Source: an uncultured Nitrosospira sp. (GTDB taxonomy: Bacteria; Nitrospirota; Nitrospiria; Nitrospirales; Nitrospiraceae). From it: 64,000 nucleotides of DNA. Of this stretch, positions 48,694-58,338 are shown piece after piece. The position numbers and the translations under genes were made by a program. Location: contig CAADGK010000133.1 of assembly GCA_900696515.1 (NCBI GenBank), positions 1 to 64,000 on the forward strand, given 5' to 3'. Every line of letters begins with the position of its first letter. The stretch's first letter is position 1. The notes below the pieces were generated by a model. That model saw nothing but the letters and a program-made list of their open reading frames with translations. It was not told where the DNA came from and made no database searches.

Positions 48694-48769
48694 GGGGGGC
48701 TAGCTCAGTTGGGAGAGCACTACGTTCGCAACGTAGGGGTCGGGGGTTCAACTCCCCTGCCCTCCACCA
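48694..48769 (+). tRNA. tRNA-Ala (CGC)
   Basis: GGGGGGC-TAGCTCAGTTGGGAGAGCAC, anticodon arm CTACG-TTCGCAA-CGTAG (anticodon CGC, Ala GCG), T arm GGGGG-TTCAACT-CCCCT, acceptor 3' strand GCCCTCC-A and encoded CCA. Confidence 0.97.
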
Positions 48770-48910
48770 AATACGCTTGCAATGCTGTTGACCGCAGCTA
48801 AACCAGTCAAAATTTCAAGTCATTCCTGCTCAAACAGTTTCCAATAGACCAAATCTCCCTCCGTCTTGAAAAGCGTGGCGTCTTCATGCCCTGACCGGGA
48901 GGCTACTCGC

Positions 48911-49228
48911 TTATAAAGCTTTGAGGCGGGCTTGGATGTAGTCGTTGAGTCTCGCTTGCGAAGTCTTATCGATCATCACCGTTTCGATCCCACATTCTCC
49001 CCCATGGACCCAACGAACCCTCCCCTCCGCCACCGACACCCATTGTTTGGTCGGAAGTCTGACCCTGAGAGCGCACAGATCTCCAGACTCCAGCGGCAAA
49101 GACCCTGAGATGCGCCACCCAAGTGAGGACAAGTTCGTGACAGACCCGTAGCCGATCCCGTTCCCTCGTTCATACTTCACGAGACTGAAGATCGGAAAGC
49201 GGTAATGGTAACGGAGAGCAAAGGGCAT
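48911..49228 (-). CDS. PilZ-like domain protein
   Basis: 105 residues from the ATG after CTGGGG. The wording RYHYRFPIFSLVKYE..GYGSVTNLSSLGWRISGSLPLESGDLCALRVRLP resembles a PilZ domain, but the first motif lacks a clean RxxxR and the second reads NLSSLGWRI rather than DxSxxG, so cyclic di-GMP binding is doubtful. Start uncertain; GTG at 49282 and ATG at 49261 are alternatives. Possibly an effector of the diguanylate cyclase encoded 5 kb away, a guess. Confidence 0.65.
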   Translation of the reverse strand: MPFALRYHYRFPIFSLVKYERGNGIGYGSVTNLSSLGWRISGSLPLESGDLCALRVRLPTKQWVSVAEGRVRWVHGGECGIETVMIDKTSQARLNDYIQARLKAL

Positions 49229-49282
49229 GACGAAAACCCCAGTAATTTGAACGGAGCACATTGTAAGTGGAGACCTGTTCAC

Positions 49283-49611
49283 GGTGCAAGGTGTTCAGTC
49301 TGTGATTCAAGACACAGGTTTTTAGTTTTTCGTCATCCTAACTATTAACGCCTCGACCCGCAATGATCCGCCCGTCCACGATAATCAATATGAATCCAGA
49401 GGTCGGGCTAAGATGAGCAGTGCTCTACAACACAATTGTGAGAGTCTTGCTTCGCGGGCAGGAAAAGCCTGCACCCCCCTCAACGCGCAGGCCGTCTCGG
49501 ACAATCAGCACACCTATCTAGTTGGAGAAGAATCGATGGGAATGAGAGTGCCGCACCGGATACAGGCAGTGTCCCGGTCAGGCAATTCACCAATAGGCTA
49601 TTTGCGCACAA
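49283..49611. other. Intergenic stretch
   Basis: No supported gene or RNA. ORF 49413-49625 (+) runs antisense into the end of purN and has no ribosome-binding site. Confidence 0.35.
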
Positions 49612-50286
49612 TCATACTGCACTGATGATCGCCTCACCACCCGGCTGGGCGCTGTCAAGGAACACTCGTCGCCCGTCTACTCGTAACCGACCTTCGGCAA
49701 AAAGTTGCACCGCACGAGGATAAATTTTGTGTTCCTGCACGAGGATTCTGGCGGCGAGTGTGTCGGACGTGTCACTATCTAGGATCGGTACGGCTGCTTG
49801 AATAATAATCGGCCCTTCATCTACCCCTTCCGTGACGAAATGCACCGTACAGCCAGCCAGCTTGCAACCCCAATCGATCGCTTTCTTTTGCACATCCAAT
49901 CCAGGAAAGGATGGCAGCAACGAGGGATGTATATTCATCATCCGGTTCGCGTAGGCATTGACCAATACCGCCGTGACAATTTTCATATAGCCTGCGAGCA
50001 GAACGAGTTCGACATCGTGCTGCTGAATGATTTCCAACAAGGCACGGTCGTAGGCTTCACGACTATCAGGTTTTCCCGCAAACGGTTTGGGATCCACAAA
50101 CAGATCCTTGAGACCGTGTTTCCGAGCCCGTTCCAGTGCGATGGCATCTTTCTTATTACTGATGACGGCGACGATGCGAGCCTGAAGTTGCCCCGCTTCG
50201 ATTGCATCGATAATCGCTTGCAGGTTGGATCCTCGACCGGATGCCAGGACCGCCACCCGTAATGGGGGCGTTCGGTTAGTCGACAT
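49612..50286 (-). CDS. purN: Phosphoribosylglycinamide formyltransferase
   Basis: Third step of purine synthesis, using 10-formyltetrahydrofolate. 224 residues from the ATG after GGAGGTCGAGT; the track adds 26 spurious codons. [20 protein letters not shown] (phosphate loop), [16 protein letters not shown] (catalytic Asn-His) and [12 protein letters not shown] (catalytic Asp). Overlaps the purM end by 11 bases, coupled. Confidence 0.97.
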   Translation of the reverse strand: MSTNRTPPLRVAVLASGRGSNLQAIIDAIEAGQLQARIVAVISNKKDAIALERARKHGLKDLFVDPKPFAGKPDSREAYDRALLEIIQQHDVELVLLAGYMKIVTAVLVNAYANRMMNIHPSLLPSFPGLDVQKKAIDWGCKLAGCTVHFVTEGVDEGPIIIQAAVPILDSDTSDTLAARILVQEHKIYPRAVQLFAEGRLRVDGRRVFLDSAQPGGEAIISAV

Positions 50287-51313
50287 ACTCGACCTCCGGT
50301 TCCTCCCCGGACGAAGACACGATTTCGCCGATCGGCCAACCTCGATCTCCCAATGCTGCCGCACGCGCCAGCACGTCGGAGGTGGAGTCAGGCGGAACCA
50401 CCAGAATCAACCCGATCCCCATGTTGAACACCCGGTACATTTCTTCCCGATCGATCCGTCCCACACGGCTCATCACCTCGAAGATCGGCGGCACCGGCCA
50501 GGCCCTGCGAGTAATCTTTGCCCTGACTCCCTTTGGAAACACCCGGGGCAAGTTCTCCGTAATCCCACCCCCCGTGATATGGGCGATCCCCTTAATAGAA
50601 AACTGTTCAAGAAGCGCCAAAATCTGCTTGGCATAAATCCGAGTCGGTGTCAGGAGCACATCCCCGACGAATCCATCAAGCTCAGCCAGGCGGCTCGTCA
50701 CGCTCAACTTGGCTTGTTCAAACAGCACGCGCCGGGCCAGAGAGTAGCCGTTACTGTGCAACCCCGAAGAGGCCAACCCGATGATCACATCCCCGGGCAC
50801 AATGTGCCGCCCATCAATGATCTTCGGACGATCCACGGCGCCGACTGCGAATCCGGCCAGATCATATTCCCCCTCGGGATAGAATGACGGCATTTCGGCG
50901 GTTTCCCCTCCGATCAATGCGCAACCCGCTTGGCGGCAGCCTTCGGCGATGCCGGCGACCACTTCTTGCGCCTTTGCCACGGACAACTTCCCGGTCGCAA
51001 AATAGTCCAAGAAGAACAACGGCTCCGCACCGCTCACCGCAATATCATTCACGCACATCGCCACGAGATCAATACCAACCGTGTCGTGCTTGTCCATCAT
51101 GAAGGCAATCTTCAGTTTCGTCCCGACTCCGTCTGTTCCGGAAACGAGTACGGGCTCTTTGTATTTGCTTGCTTGAAGGCCAAAAAGCCCGCCAAAGCCT
51201 CCGAGGTCGGTCAAAACTTCTGGACGGAACGTCGAACGAACGAGCGGCTTGATGCGATCGACGAATTCATCGCCCGCATCGATATCCACACCAGCATCGC
51301 GATAGGTCGTCAT
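50276..51313 (-). CDS. purM: Phosphoribosylformylglycinamidine cyclo-ligase (AIR synthetase)
   Basis: Fifth step of purine synthesis, ATP-dependent closure to aminoimidazole ribotide. 345 residues. [35 protein letters not shown] and [24 protein letters not shown] are the signature nucleotide-binding blocks; [16 protein letters not shown] follows in the C-terminal domain. With purN it forms a two-gene operon; no strong Shine-Dalgarno at the ATG. Confidence 0.97.
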   Translation of the reverse strand: MTTYRDAGVDIDAGDEFVDRIKPLVRSTFRPEVLTDLGGFGGLFGLQASKYKEPVLVSGTDGVGTKLKIAFMMDKHDTVGIDLVAMCVNDIAVSGAEPLFFLDYFATGKLSVAKAQEVVAGIAEGCRQAGCALIGGETAEMPSFYPEGEYDLAGFAVGAVDRPKIIDGRHIVPGDVIIGLASSGLHSNGYSLARRVLFEQAKLSVTSRLAELDGFVGDVLLTPTRIYAKQILALLEQFSIKGIAHITGGGITENLPRVFPKGVRAKITRRAWPVPPIFEVMSRVGRIDREEMYRVFNMGIGLILVVPPDSTSDVLARAAALGDRGWPIGEIVSSSGEEPEVEYVD

Positions 51314-51536
51314 AGCCAGTCACAATGGGGAACGTTGAGGTCTTCGTTGAGTGAGAAGACCGAGCGGTTATTGTTGCCCTCGGTCTGGACCTCAGTCTCA
51401 ACCTGCTGTCGGAGCCGCATCTTATCGGAGGGTATCGGAGAGGTCAACGCATAGAAACAACGGAAACTTCAGCCGTTCAGTTACGCACAACCACGTGTGG
51501 AATACAGGATTCCTTCTGGATGGGCCACGTCCTTCC

Positions 51537-52928
51537 CTACCCTTCAGGCCGCATCTCCACGTCCAATAGCTTCAGCTTTCGGTGAAGGTGACTCCGTTCG
51601 ATCTTGAGATCATCAGCCGTCCGCGAGATGTTCCAATGATGTTCTCGAAGCTTTCGGCTGATGTACTCTTTTTCGAACGCGTTCCGAGCATCCCGAAGCG
51701 AGTCATAGGGCTTTGTCAGAAGCGGAGTTGCGGTCGCGCCACTTGCGGAGACCGCATTCGTGGTCCGGCCTTGTAACGAGAGTGTAGCCTGTGCAGCATC
51801 AATGACAAATCCCGGCACCATGATCATGAGCCGCTCGATCAGATTGCGCAGCTCCCGGATATTCCCCGGCCAGTCGTATTGCTGAAAGACGCTCATCGCC
51901 TCCGGAGAGACATCCTTCACCCGCAGACCCTGTTCTTCGGCATGCAACTTCATGAAATGGTGGACGAGGGCAGGAATGTCTTCCCGCCGCTCCCGCAGCG
52001 GCGGGACCACAATCGGCACCACATTGAGGCGATAGTACAAATCTTCCCGGAATTGCCCTCTGCCGATTTCCTTTTCTAAATCCTTATTGGACGCCGCCAG
52101 CACCCGCACATCCACCTTCATTAATTTCGTTCCACCGACTCGCGTAAACTGCTGCTCCTGCAAGGCTCGCAACACTTTGGCCTGGGTACTGAAGCTCATG
52201 TCACCGATCTCGTCGAGAAAGAGGGTCCCGCCGTTGGCCTGCTCGAACTGTCCCCGCTTCATGGATGTCGCGCCCGTGAAGGAACCCTTCTCATGACCGA
52301 ACAGTTCGCTCTCGATCAAGGTCTCCGGAATGGCGGCGCAATTCACCGCCACAAAGGGATGATCCGATCTCGTACTATGGAGGTGAATGGCCCTGGCGAC
52401 GAGCTCCTTCCCGGTTCCATTCTCCCCTCCGATCAAGACCCGACTGTTCGTCGGACCGGCTGTTTCGATGAGATCCCGCAGTCGCCGCATCGCCGGAGAC
52501 TGCCCGACCAGTTCAAATTTCCTTTGGACCTTGCTCCGCAACGCCCGATTCTCCTGGGCTAATCGATATTGCTCCAGCGCCTGTTTGACACGAAATGTCA
52601 CATTTTCGAGCGACAGCGGCTTCTCAATGTAATCGTAGGCCCCCAGCTTGATCGCCTTTACCGCCGTTTCGATGGAGCCGTGGCCGGAAATCATCATCAC
52701 CTGAGTGGTCGGCACAAACTCCTTCACCCGCCGCAACGTTTCCAACCCATCCATCTCCGGCATCCAAATGTCCAGGATCATGAGATCCGGAGGATCCGTC
52801 CCATAGATTTTCAGCGCTTCAAGCCCATTCGCCGCCACGGCAACCTCATACCCTTCATCTTCGAGGATACTTCGCAGGGATGTCCGAATGGCCTCCTCAT
52901 CATCTACGATCAAAATCGATGCTGACAT
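51537..52928 (-). CDS. ntrX: Sigma-54-dependent response regulator (NtrX-like)
   Basis: 463 residues: receiver (Asp53 region LMILDIWMPEMDG), AAA+ domain with Walker A GGENGTGKELVARAIH, the sigma-54 contact loop in the form GSFTGA (usually GAFTGA), Walker B GGTLFLDEIGDM, and a Fis-type helix-turn-helix at the end (HHWNISRTADDLKIERSHLHRKLKLL). ATG after GGAGGGGGTAG. Downstream partner of the kinase gene, so nitrogen or redox control is likely by family, though the trigger is not known here. Confidence 0.93.
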   Translation of the reverse strand: MSASILIVDDEEAIRTSLRSILEDEGYEVAVAANGLEALKIYGTDPPDLMILDIWMPEMDGLETLRRVKEFVPTTQVMMISGHGSIETAVKAIKLGAYDYIEKPLSLENVTFRVKQALEQYRLAQENRALRSKVQRKFELVGQSPAMRRLRDLIETAGPTNSRVLIGGENGTGKELVARAIHLHSTRSDHPFVAVNCAAIPETLIESELFGHEKGSFTGATSMKRGQFEQANGGTLFLDEIGDMSFSTQAKVLRALQEQQFTRVGGTKLMKVDVRVLAASNKDLEKEIGRGQFREDLYYRLNVVPIVVPPLRERREDIPALVHHFMKLHAEEQGLRVKDVSPEAMSVFQQYDWPGNIRELRNLIERLMIMVPGFVIDAAQATLSLQGRTTNAVSASGATATPLLTKPYDSLRDARNAFEKEYISRKLREHHWNISRTADDLKIERSHLHRKLKLLDVEMRPEG

Positions 52929-53009
52929 CTACCCCCTCCAAGAAACATGGACAATCGGTCGGCAGCCGTTGCCCTTTCTGCGCTGCCGAATGACCCCTCA
53001 CGCATCGTG

Positions 53010-55343
53010 CTACACCGGAAGATCGAATTTAAACACCGCGCCTCTCGGCTGATTGTTGCCGACCTGGATCTGCCCCTCATGATCGGTGATGATTCGGCGA
53101 ACAATCGCCAATCCCAATCCGGTACCCGTTTTCTTGCGGGTAAAATACGGCACAAACAGCTTGTCATGATCCTCCGGCGCGATACCAGGACCTTCGTCCG
53201 CAACCGCGACGACCGCACGCCGGCGCTTGACGTCGTACCGCGTGCCGACCCACAGTCTCCCCCGTTGGTTCATCGCCTGAACGGCATTATCGAACAGATT
53301 GACGAAGACCCGCCTCATCTGTTCACGATCGAAGTTGATGAGCGGCAAATCGTCATCCAACTCAATGATAAACTGAATATCCTTCTGCGCCGCGCGATAC
53401 AACGTCATCACATCACGCAGCACATCATGCAGCGATTGCCGAGTCATTTGCGGGGCAGGAAGACGGGCGAATTTCGAAAACTCGTCCAACATCTGCTTGA
53501 GACTCCCGACTTCGTTGATGATGACATTCGTGGCGTCATCAAAGACCCGGTCAAGATCGGGAGATTTCTCAAAGAACTTCTTGCGCAACCGCTGGGCCGA
53601 CAACTGAATGGGCGTGAGCGGATTCTTGATTTCATGCGCGACCCGTTTGGCCACCTCCTGCCAGGCGGCGACTTTCTGCGCCTTGATCAACTCCGTCAGG
53701 TCTTCAAACACCAGCACAAATCCGAGGTCCTTGCTGGACTCATCCCGCATTCGAGAGCCCTTCAAGCCGATCGTCAGCAACTTGCCCTGAATGTCCAGTT
53801 GTCCCTCCAGGTCAAAATCGTCACGCTCGTCGCTCAACATACGGTCATAGGCCGTTTGGAACAAGTCCAGGCCGAATTCCTTGAAGACACCATTGGCCGG
53901 TCGCCCTCGAAATTGATCTCCGGCGAGTCCCAAGATACGCTCCGCCGATGGATTGAAGGTAGTAATCATTCCATTGCGGTCGATCGACAAGAGACCGGCG
54001 GCAATGGTATCGACCACGGTTTCAATGTACGCTCGGCGACGATCGAGCTCGACGTTGGTATTACGCAGCGTGAGGTTGGTCTCCTCCAGTTTGGACTTGC
54101 TCCCCTGGAGGTCCTGGGTCATGCGATTGAATGACGCAATTAACGTCCCGATTTCATCGGTGGCTTTGGCCTCGATCTGAACGGTGAGATCTCCCTGGGC
54201 CACCGCCTCGGTGGCCTCCGCCAATCGCTGAATGGGAACGGTAATGCCGCGCGCCACATAAAATCCGAACCAGGTGGCGCTGAAAAGAATCAAGACCGTC
54301 ACCACCGCAACAAACAGATAGGCTCCCGCCTTGATCGGGTTTTTCATCGCCTTGATCTGCTTATATTCCGTATATTGTCGCCCGATCCCCTCCATCTTGG
54401 TCAACAGCGACTCAGGGACATACGTCTCCACGACCACAACCCCTTCGATCTCGCCACGTCGGCTTGCGGACGCCACAGGAATCGCCGCGCGGACCAATCT
54501 CCCCGTTTGCGCCTCCTGCACCGAGGTAAACTCCTGCTTCCCGTTGATGACCTGTAACACCAACTGACTGATCGGCAGATCCAAAACGCCGGGTGGTATC
54601 TCGGTATCCAACGCCTTGGTCAGAGTTTCCATCTTGTTCGAGAAGACTTCGATCCCGGCCACTCCGTATTCCATGCGCTTTCTCGCCATGGCCGCAATCA
54701 AGAGATCCCGCTGCACCGGTGTCAGCAGATCCTCCCGAAACAATTCCTGAGAAATCGCCCGGGCGCTGTTCACGGCAAGCGCCACATGCCCCGCATGTTG
54801 CATCCGAGCCACTTCATAGGAATCCTTCATGACCTTTTCGATGTGCTCGCTGAACCAGACATCGACGGCCTTGTTGACCAATCCGCTCGCCACGAGGGCC
54901 AGCAGCAGAGTCGGAATCAGTGAAAACCCGATAAATGCGGCGATCAACTTGGTTCGGAATCCAGACCCCACAAGCCGATGTCGGCGTTCAAAGTAAGCCT
55001 TGATCAAATTCCTTGATAGGAGAAGGACCAGTACCACCAGACCGATCAAGTCCAAATTCAACAGGAGAAGCACCAGCGCGTAGCTGGTCGTAGGCAGGAA
55101 CGAACCCGCCTCCTCACTCCCCGGTGCGACCACTTGTGAGTAATACAGCGTCAGCGCGACGCAAGGGATCAATAGAATCAGAACGATCCAAACGGGACGG
55201 AGGTGGGGTGGTTTCTGGTCAAATTTCCGTGAGTGGTCAGGCAAGGCCCGATGCATGCTCCGGCTGAACACGATGGGTTGCACGCCGTCGACTTCTTCGG
55301 AAGTTCGCCTGAAGGTCCCGCTCGGCTGATTCATTTCAGACAT
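53010..55343 (-). CDS. ntrY: Sensor histidine kinase (NtrY-like)
   Basis: 777 residues, membrane-bound. N-terminal hydrophobic segments near 50-70, 85-110 and 135-155, an extracytoplasmic region to about 330, a further segment (AYLFVAVVTVLILFSATWFGFYVA), HAMP (RGITVPIQRLAEATEAVAQGDLTVQ), PAS (TIAAGLLSIDRNGMITTFNPSAERILGL), phospho-His in KRVAHEIKNPLTPIQLSAQRLRK, and ATPase boxes NLFDNAVQAM, DEGPGIAPE, GTGLGLAIV. This architecture is NtrY. The regulator starts 81 bases downstream. Confidence 0.93.
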   Translation of the reverse strand: MSEMNQPSGTFRRTSEEVDGVQPIVFSRSMHRALPDHSRKFDQKPPHLRPVWIVLILLIPCVALTLYYSQVVAPGSEEAGSFLPTTSYALVLLLLNLDLIGLVVLVLLLSRNLIKAYFERRHRLVGSGFRTKLIAAFIGFSLIPTLLLALVASGLVNKAVDVWFSEHIEKVMKDSYEVARMQHAGHVALAVNSARAISQELFREDLLTPVQRDLLIAAMARKRMEYGVAGIEVFSNKMETLTKALDTEIPPGVLDLPISQLVLQVINGKQEFTSVQEAQTGRLVRAAIPVASASRRGEIEGVVVVETYVPESLLTKMEGIGRQYTEYKQIKAMKNPIKAGAYLFVAVVTVLILFSATWFGFYVARGITVPIQRLAEATEAVAQGDLTVQIEAKATDEIGTLIASFNRMTQDLQGSKSKLEETNLTLRNTNVELDRRRAYIETVVDTIAAGLLSIDRNGMITTFNPSAERILGLAGDQFRGRPANGVFKEFGLDLFQTAYDRMLSDERDDFDLEGQLDIQGKLLTIGLKGSRMRDESSKDLGFVLVFEDLTELIKAQKVAAWQEVAKRVAHEIKNPLTPIQLSAQRLRKKFFEKSPDLDRVFDDATNVIINEVGSLKQMLDEFSKFARLPAPQMTRQSLHDVLRDVMTLYRAAQKDIQFIIELDDDLPLINFDREQMRRVFVNLFDNAVQAMNQRGRLWVGTRYDVKRRRAVVAVADEGPGIAPEDHDKLFVPYFTRKKTGTGLGLAIVRRIITDHEGQIQVGNNQPRGAVFKFDLPV

Positions 55344-55484
55344 GCACGTGTCCTCTGCGCACCTTCATGACAGGGCCATGGACATGGCTATCACTATAGC
55401 CGACATACCAGGCAGTCTCAAAACCTACCGCATAAACAGCAGTGTCGGGAACCGAGCAAGACAGCAAACCTAAGAGATGGGAGA

Positions 55485-55874
55485 CTACTTCGGTGAAGCC
55501 AGCGTGACATACTTCATTCGAAGCGCATACAGCATGTCCCGCAGAACCGTCTGTTCGTCAGAGGTCAAATTGCCTTTCGTCTTTTCTTCCAAGACGGACA
55601 AGAGATCGATGATTTCTTTTGCTTGCGGCAAGTTCACAGGCATCGGGGATTGTTGAGGGTCCAGCTGTTCACCCATCAGCATGAGCGAGGATGACCCAAG
55701 GGAAATGACGAAGGACGAAAAGGTAACAGGGGGGAGTGGTGCTGGATGAGAGGGTTCGTGCTGGGGGGTGTTCACCCCGGTCGATCCCTGAGCGGTGGAA
55801 CCCGTGACAGAAGGAGATTCAGTTCCCCCACCGGCTCTGCGATCCCGTATGACAAACCCCTGCTCTTCCGCCAT
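55485..55874 (-). CDS. DUF1844 family protein
   Basis: 129 residues from the ATG after GGGAGTAGTCTC. The conserved DUF1844 part is TFSSFVISLGSSSLMLMGEQLDP..NLPQAKEIIDLLSVLEEKTKGNLTSDEQTVLRDMLYALRMKYV; the N-terminal half is a low-complexity Pro/Ser/Thr linker. Function unknown. Divergent from mazG. The track ORF start far upstream overlaps mazG and is rejected. Confidence 0.85.
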   Translation of the reverse strand: MAEEQGFVIRDRRAGGGTESPSVTGSTAQGSTGVNTPQHEPSHPAPLPPVTFSSFVISLGSSSLMLMGEQLDPQQSPMPVNLPQAKEIIDLLSVLEEKTKGNLTSDEQTVLRDMLYALRMKYVTLASPK

Positions 55875-56022
55875 GAGACTACTCCCACCCAGTTGAGGAA
55901 TGCGGCGGTACCCTACCATAGGAATTAGTAGGTCGCAAGCCATGAACGAGATTGAAGAGATGGTCACGCTCGGTATAGAGTGGCGACGAGTCGGGGCAAA
56001 TAAGAGGGGTAGAGGAACCTGC

Positions 56023-56904
56023 ATGTCGGCACGGTTTGACAAAGTCGTCGAAGTGATGGCCACCCTGCGTGCGGAACAGGGATGCCCCTGGGACCGTAAA
56101 CAAACCCATGAGTCGTTGAAACCCTATCTCCTTGAGGAGACCTACGAAGTCCTGGAGACCATCGATCAGCGGGACTCACGGAAGCTTCAGGAAGAACTTG
56201 GAGACGTGCTCCTTCAAGTGTTATTCCACAGCCAGATTGCGGCTGAGTCCAAGTCTTTTTCAATCGAGGATGTGCTGGAAACGCTTGCCGCCAAGCTGAT
56301 TCGTCGGCATCCGCATGTCTTTAGAGACAACGGTGAGCAGGAGCGGGTGTCGAACAGCGAGCAGGTATTGACCCAGTGGGAGGAGATCAAGCGCGCGGAA
56401 CGAGCCGCCAGCGGCGATGTCCAATCAGCGCTTGAAGGAGTCCCCAAGACTTTGCCGGCGTTACTACGCGCCTATCAACTGCAAGCACGAGCGGCCCGTG
56501 TGGGTTTCGATTGGCCGCATAATGCGGAGGGTCTTGAGCAGGTCTTTGGGAAAATACAGGAAGAAATCGGTGAACTGCGTGTGGCGCTGGCTCAAGCCGA
56601 TACTGAGTCGCAAACCGGTCACCGGAGCACACGGGAGGAGATTGAGGCGGAATTCGGCGATGTGCTCTTTTCATTGGTGAATTTGGCGCGCTTTCTAAAA
56701 ACAAACCCTGAAGACGCGCTGCGCCAAGCGACCAATCGGTTCAGCGATCGGTTTCATCTGGTGGAAGCACAAGCGGCAGAAACAGGCAAAAACATGTCGG
56801 ACATGACACTCGCTGAAATGAACCAGCTGTGGACGGAAGCCAAACGTCGGTTGCAAAGCCTCCCACCCACGCCAACAGTACCGACAAATGATCGCACTCC
56901 ATGA
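56023..56904 (+). CDS. mazG: Nucleoside triphosphate pyrophosphohydrolase
   Basis: House-cleaning NTP hydrolase. 293 residues from the ATG seven bases after GAGGAA. Two MazG modules: GCPWDRKQTHESLKPYLLEETYEVLETIDQRDSRKLQEELGDVLLQVLFHS (EExxE plus ExxD metal site) and a second with GKIQEEIGELRVAL..EIEAEFGDVLFSLVNLARFLKTNPEDAL. The track start at 55900 adds 41 residues without family similarity. Confidence 0.95.
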   Translation: MSARFDKVVEVMATLRAEQGCPWDRKQTHESLKPYLLEETYEVLETIDQRDSRKLQEELGDVLLQVLFHSQIAAESKSFSIEDVLETLAAKLIRRHPHVFRDNGEQERVSNSEQVLTQWEEIKRAERAASGDVQSALEGVPKTLPALLRAYQLQARAARVGFDWPHNAEGLEQVFGKIQEEIGELRVALAQADTESQTGHRSTREEIEAEFGDVLFSLVNLARFLKTNPEDALRQATNRFSDRFHLVEAQAAETGKNMSDMTLAEMNQLWTEAKRRLQSLPPTPTVPTNDRTP

Positions 56905-57518
56905 ATAAGGACCAGAGCCCGTACGAGGAAGGAAAACGCGCCGGTGCCCATCCACTGGTCGTTGTCTTTGGCATCCTTATCGGCTTATGGCTGTTCGTGG
57001 CGTTGATTGTTCCAAGCTCACGGAACAAGCAGGCAACAGGAACCGAAGGCCCCAATGTCTCGGTCATCGAAGATCCTGAAGCCGCCCCCGTCATGTTCAA
57101 AGTCCAGACAACCATTGTCGATATGAACACCATCAGCCTGGTCGTGCCTCAACAGGCCACGGACAGCCAGATCGTGGCGCTGTTGAAACGTTTGAAAGAA
57201 GCGCGTCTGGAAGGCTCCCTCGGTACACAACTCCCGGCGACCACACCGGGCCACAAGCTGGGAGACCATGCCATTGCCGATATTCTCATCTTTTCGGACA
57301 AACAGTTTGCGGAGGCAGAGACGATCCGCACACTTGCGCGAGGTGCCCATGCGCCCGGCACGCTGTACCCCAACGCGGTTCCGTTCGAGGTGGCTATGGA
57401 ACAAGTCCGCGGCCACTACCGCATCGACCTGAATGATACCGGCAGCCCCGACAACGGATCGCTGGGATTCGCGGACGAATCCGGCGTCCACTCCAAACAA
57501 TACCGCAGAATTTTTTGA
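56901..57518 (+). CDS. Membrane-anchored hypothetical protein
   Basis: 205 residues, one N-terminal transmembrane segment (HPLVVVFGILIGLWLFVALIVP) and a periplasmic domain with no known signature. TTIVDMNTISLVVPQQATDSQIVALLKRLKEARLEG and ILIFSDKQFAEAETIRTLARG suggest an alpha/beta fold. ATGA overlap with mazG shows coupled translation. Confidence 0.75.
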   Translation: MNKDQSPYEEGKRAGAHPLVVVFGILIGLWLFVALIVPSSRNKQATGTEGPNVSVIEDPEAAPVMFKVQTTIVDMNTISLVVPQQATDSQIVALLKRLKEARLEGSLGTQLPATTPGHKLGDHAIADILIFSDKQFAEAETIRTLARGAHAPGTLYPNAVPFEVAMEQVRGHYRIDLNDTGSPDNGSLGFADESGVHSKQYRRIF

Positions 57519-57525
57519 GGAACGA

Positions 57526-57564
57526 GCCCGCGTTATTCATGAACGGTTCTCCTGCAACCGCCGA
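57526..57564. repeat. Family B element, solo left end
   Basis: GCCCGCGTTATTCATGAACGG and the following TTCTCCTGCAACCGCCGA match the left end of the 27339-27566 element with few differences. No right end is visible nearby, so this is a truncated or eroded copy. Confidence 0.6.
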
Positions 57565-57735
57565 TACGACAAGCCCTGGCGTGATCTCGCGGCATCCAGG
57601 CGGACAGGCTAGACGTCTTGACTCAGCTTACCGAAATCCAAAATATGTATTTCACCGGCCGGAACCGCAGTTCCCGACAGGTTTGAGGCTGATCCCTCCC
57701 GCGCTTCACGAGATACGTTTCACCTGTCCTTAAAA

Positions 57736-58152
57736 CTAGAGGCCCACGCGTCGCTTGACGTCTTCTCGGATAACGGCTCGTTCAACGTGAAACCGTTCCT
57801 CAAGTTTTGGAAACAAATGGGCCAAGGGCCCTACAAACGGGGGCAGCATCACGTCCCGCCGTTCAAGAAAGGACCCTTCGGCTTCGGCGATCTGAATCTT
57901 CCATTCGGCGATTTTTTTCGAGAGCAGATTACTGATCATCAATTGCTGGCCAGGTGAGCCGGTCACTGCCCCAAGGAGGATGCCCTTGAATACCTCCAGT
58001 TCATGCGGCAGAGAAATCTTGACCCGCACGCCATGCGGCGTCGGCCAGGTCGACCGTTGAACCGAGTAATCGTACGAAAAGACCTGCTCTCGAGGCTCCC
58101 GAAACGGGCCGCTCATGCTGAGAATGGTGAGACTGCCTTCGGTGGACGGCAT
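57736..58152 (-). CDS. Hypothetical protein
   Basis: 138 residues from the ATG at 58152 (GTG at 58170 is an alternative; neither has a clear Shine-Dalgarno). No domain recognised. REQVFSYDYSVQRSTWPTPHGVRVKISLPHELEVFKGILLGAVTGSPGQQLMISNLLSKKIAEWKIQIAEAEGSFL suggests a soluble protein with a central helix. Orphan gene. Confidence 0.62.
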   Translation of the reverse strand: MPSTEGSLTILSMSGPFREPREQVFSYDYSVQRSTWPTPHGVRVKISLPHELEVFKGILLGAVTGSPGQQLMISNLLSKKIAEWKIQIAEAEGSFLERRDVMLPPFVGPLAHLFPKLEERFHVERAVIREDVKRRVGL

Positions 58153-58338
58153 CGTCAAACAGCTTTGCACGCATGAAGGATGGAACAGGTCACAGGCCTA
58201 CTATAAGAGCTTGCACTTGGCCTGGACAAGAGGCTATTTTATAATTTTATACAAGGATTCAAGGTGTCCCTCCTGATGGGACGCCGGCGCTGAACACACG
58301 ACCCCAACGAGTAGCGCCTCATTACAACGAACAGGGGG

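Noticed and set aside
52947-54134. 395-aa plus-strand ORF
   Set aside because: Antisense shadow of ntrY, typical of GC-rich codon structure.
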